Shown: piece after piece, positions 63,672 through 64,000 of the stretch
How the letters are laid out: every line of letters starts with the position of its first letter
How positions within the stretch are numbered: the first letter of the stretch is position 1
Assembly: GCA_049324435.1 (NCBI GenBank)
Contig: JBMOOQ010000063.1
Location: 80,758-144,757 of the forward strand
Source of the DNA: Pseudorhodoplanes sp049324435
Lineage (GTDB): Bacteria; Pseudomonadota; Alphaproteobacteria; Rhizobiales; Xanthobacteraceae
Direction: 5' to 3'
DNA: 64,000 nucleotides
The notes under the pieces: model-generated
What the model was told of the DNA's origin: nothing
The model's database searches: none
The model's input: the letters and a program-made list of their open reading frames with translations, nothing else
Position numbers and translations under genes: made by a program

Positions 63672-64000
63672 TCACTCCTCCTTATACCCATAGGCCTGCT
63701 GGTTCCCTGTCGCGCCGTAATACTTGAACGGCAGGAACTTGCCGGTCATGCCGAGCTTGACGCGGTCGCCCTTCGGGTCGGGCTGGCGGTCGATGGTCAT
63801 GTCAAAGTCGATCGCCGACATGATGCCGTCGCCGAATTCCTCCTCGATCAGGAGCTTCATCGCCGGCCCGTTTACAAGAACAAGCTCATAGAGCCGGTAG
63901 ATCAGCGGATCCGTCGGCGGCATCGGCGTCGCGGTGCCGCGCATCGGCACCTCGTTGAGCATGACTTCTTCCATCTTCGACAGGCCGAACAGCTTCGCCG
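63672..64000 (-). CDS. cynS: Cyanate hydratase, C-terminal part (cut by window edge)
   Basis: About 109 visible residues. LNEVPMRGTATPMPPTDPLI, then IYRLYELVLVNGPAMKLLIE (conserved R and E of the active site), FGDGIMSAIDFDMTIDRQPD (Ser) and GKFLPFKYYG at the C-terminal end. Cyanase turns cyanate and bicarbonate into ammonia and CO2. The N-terminal domain lies beyond 64000. The reading frame continues past the in-frame ATG at 63974. Confidence 0.93.
   Translation of the reverse strand, partial: AKLFGLSKMEEVMLNEVPMRGTATPMPPTDPLIYRLYELVLVNGPAMKLLIEEEFGDGIMSAIDFDMTIDRQPDPKGDRVKLGMTGKFLPFKYYGATGNQQAYGYKEE

Overview
The window comes from a GC-rich alphaproteobacterial chromosome, most likely Hyphomicrobiales close to Bradyrhizobium, Rhodopseudomonas or Xanthobacteraceae. 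The evidence is a ChpT phosphotransferase beside a CheA-type kinase, CtrA-type boxes (TTAA-N7-TTAAC), an Irr-type box before bacterioferritin, a DUF1134 protein, Omp25-like porins ending in Pro-rich tails, and families of GC-rich palindromic repeats of the sort common in those genomes. No rRNA, CRISPR array, integrase or transposase was seen; there is one tRNA (Glu, CTC).

Layout. 1-6.6 kb: cheA-like (cut by the window edge), chpT, cysQ-like, YHS, DUF1134, coiled-coil and DUF2927 proteins and an alpha/beta hydrolase. 6.7-18.5 kb: a catabolic block. A long minus-strand unit (MaoC hydratase, FAD oxidoreductase, SDR, 3-hydroxyanthranilate dioxygenase, then livK-H-M-G-F) faces a MetE-like methyltransferase; a PaaK-like CoA ligase faces a TetR regulator. 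The two divergent promoters carry a related 25-bp element, suggesting one TetR regulon that imports and degrades an unidentified (probably aromatic) acid. 18.6-31.7 kb: metallophosphoesterase, tRNA-Glu, M48 protease, YjgN, a BrnTA toxin-antitoxin pair, MAPEG, CspA, RluD-type pseudouridine synthase, RpoH with a clear terminator, and several small proteins. 31.7-40.5 kb: TTT solute-binding protein, class II aldolase, purA, EamA exporter, serA and serC. 40.6-46.5 kb: a secreted TPR-CHAT protein, two paralogous outer-membrane barrels each with a CtrA-type box, and an acyltransferase. 46.7-52.4 kb: bfr-bfd iron-storage pair, glmM, lldD-type dehydrogenase, nhaA. 52.5-59 kb: LysR with a DapA-like aldolase and TTT binding protein, a Spy-like periplasmic protein with an OmpR/HK two-component system, and a thioesterase. 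59-64 kb: accessory DNA.

The most interesting locus is a visibly AT-richer three-gene minus-strand operon at 60.9-62.5 kb: a TIR-like protein (ThsB/DUF1863 type), a caspase-like C14 protease with an unassigned C-terminal region, and a 90-residue RyR-like protein. The TIR-caspase pair resembles recently reported caspase-effector Thoeris systems. The tightly linked RyR-like gene is an unexplained third component that could bind the TIR nucleotide product. The operon lies between a frameshifted BrnT with an intact XRE-type antitoxin and a VapBC pair, that is, in a small defence/toxin-antitoxin island, followed by the 3' part of a cyanase gene.

Limits: all calls come from reading the sequence and proteins by eye. 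No alignments, HMM searches or promoter predictions were run.
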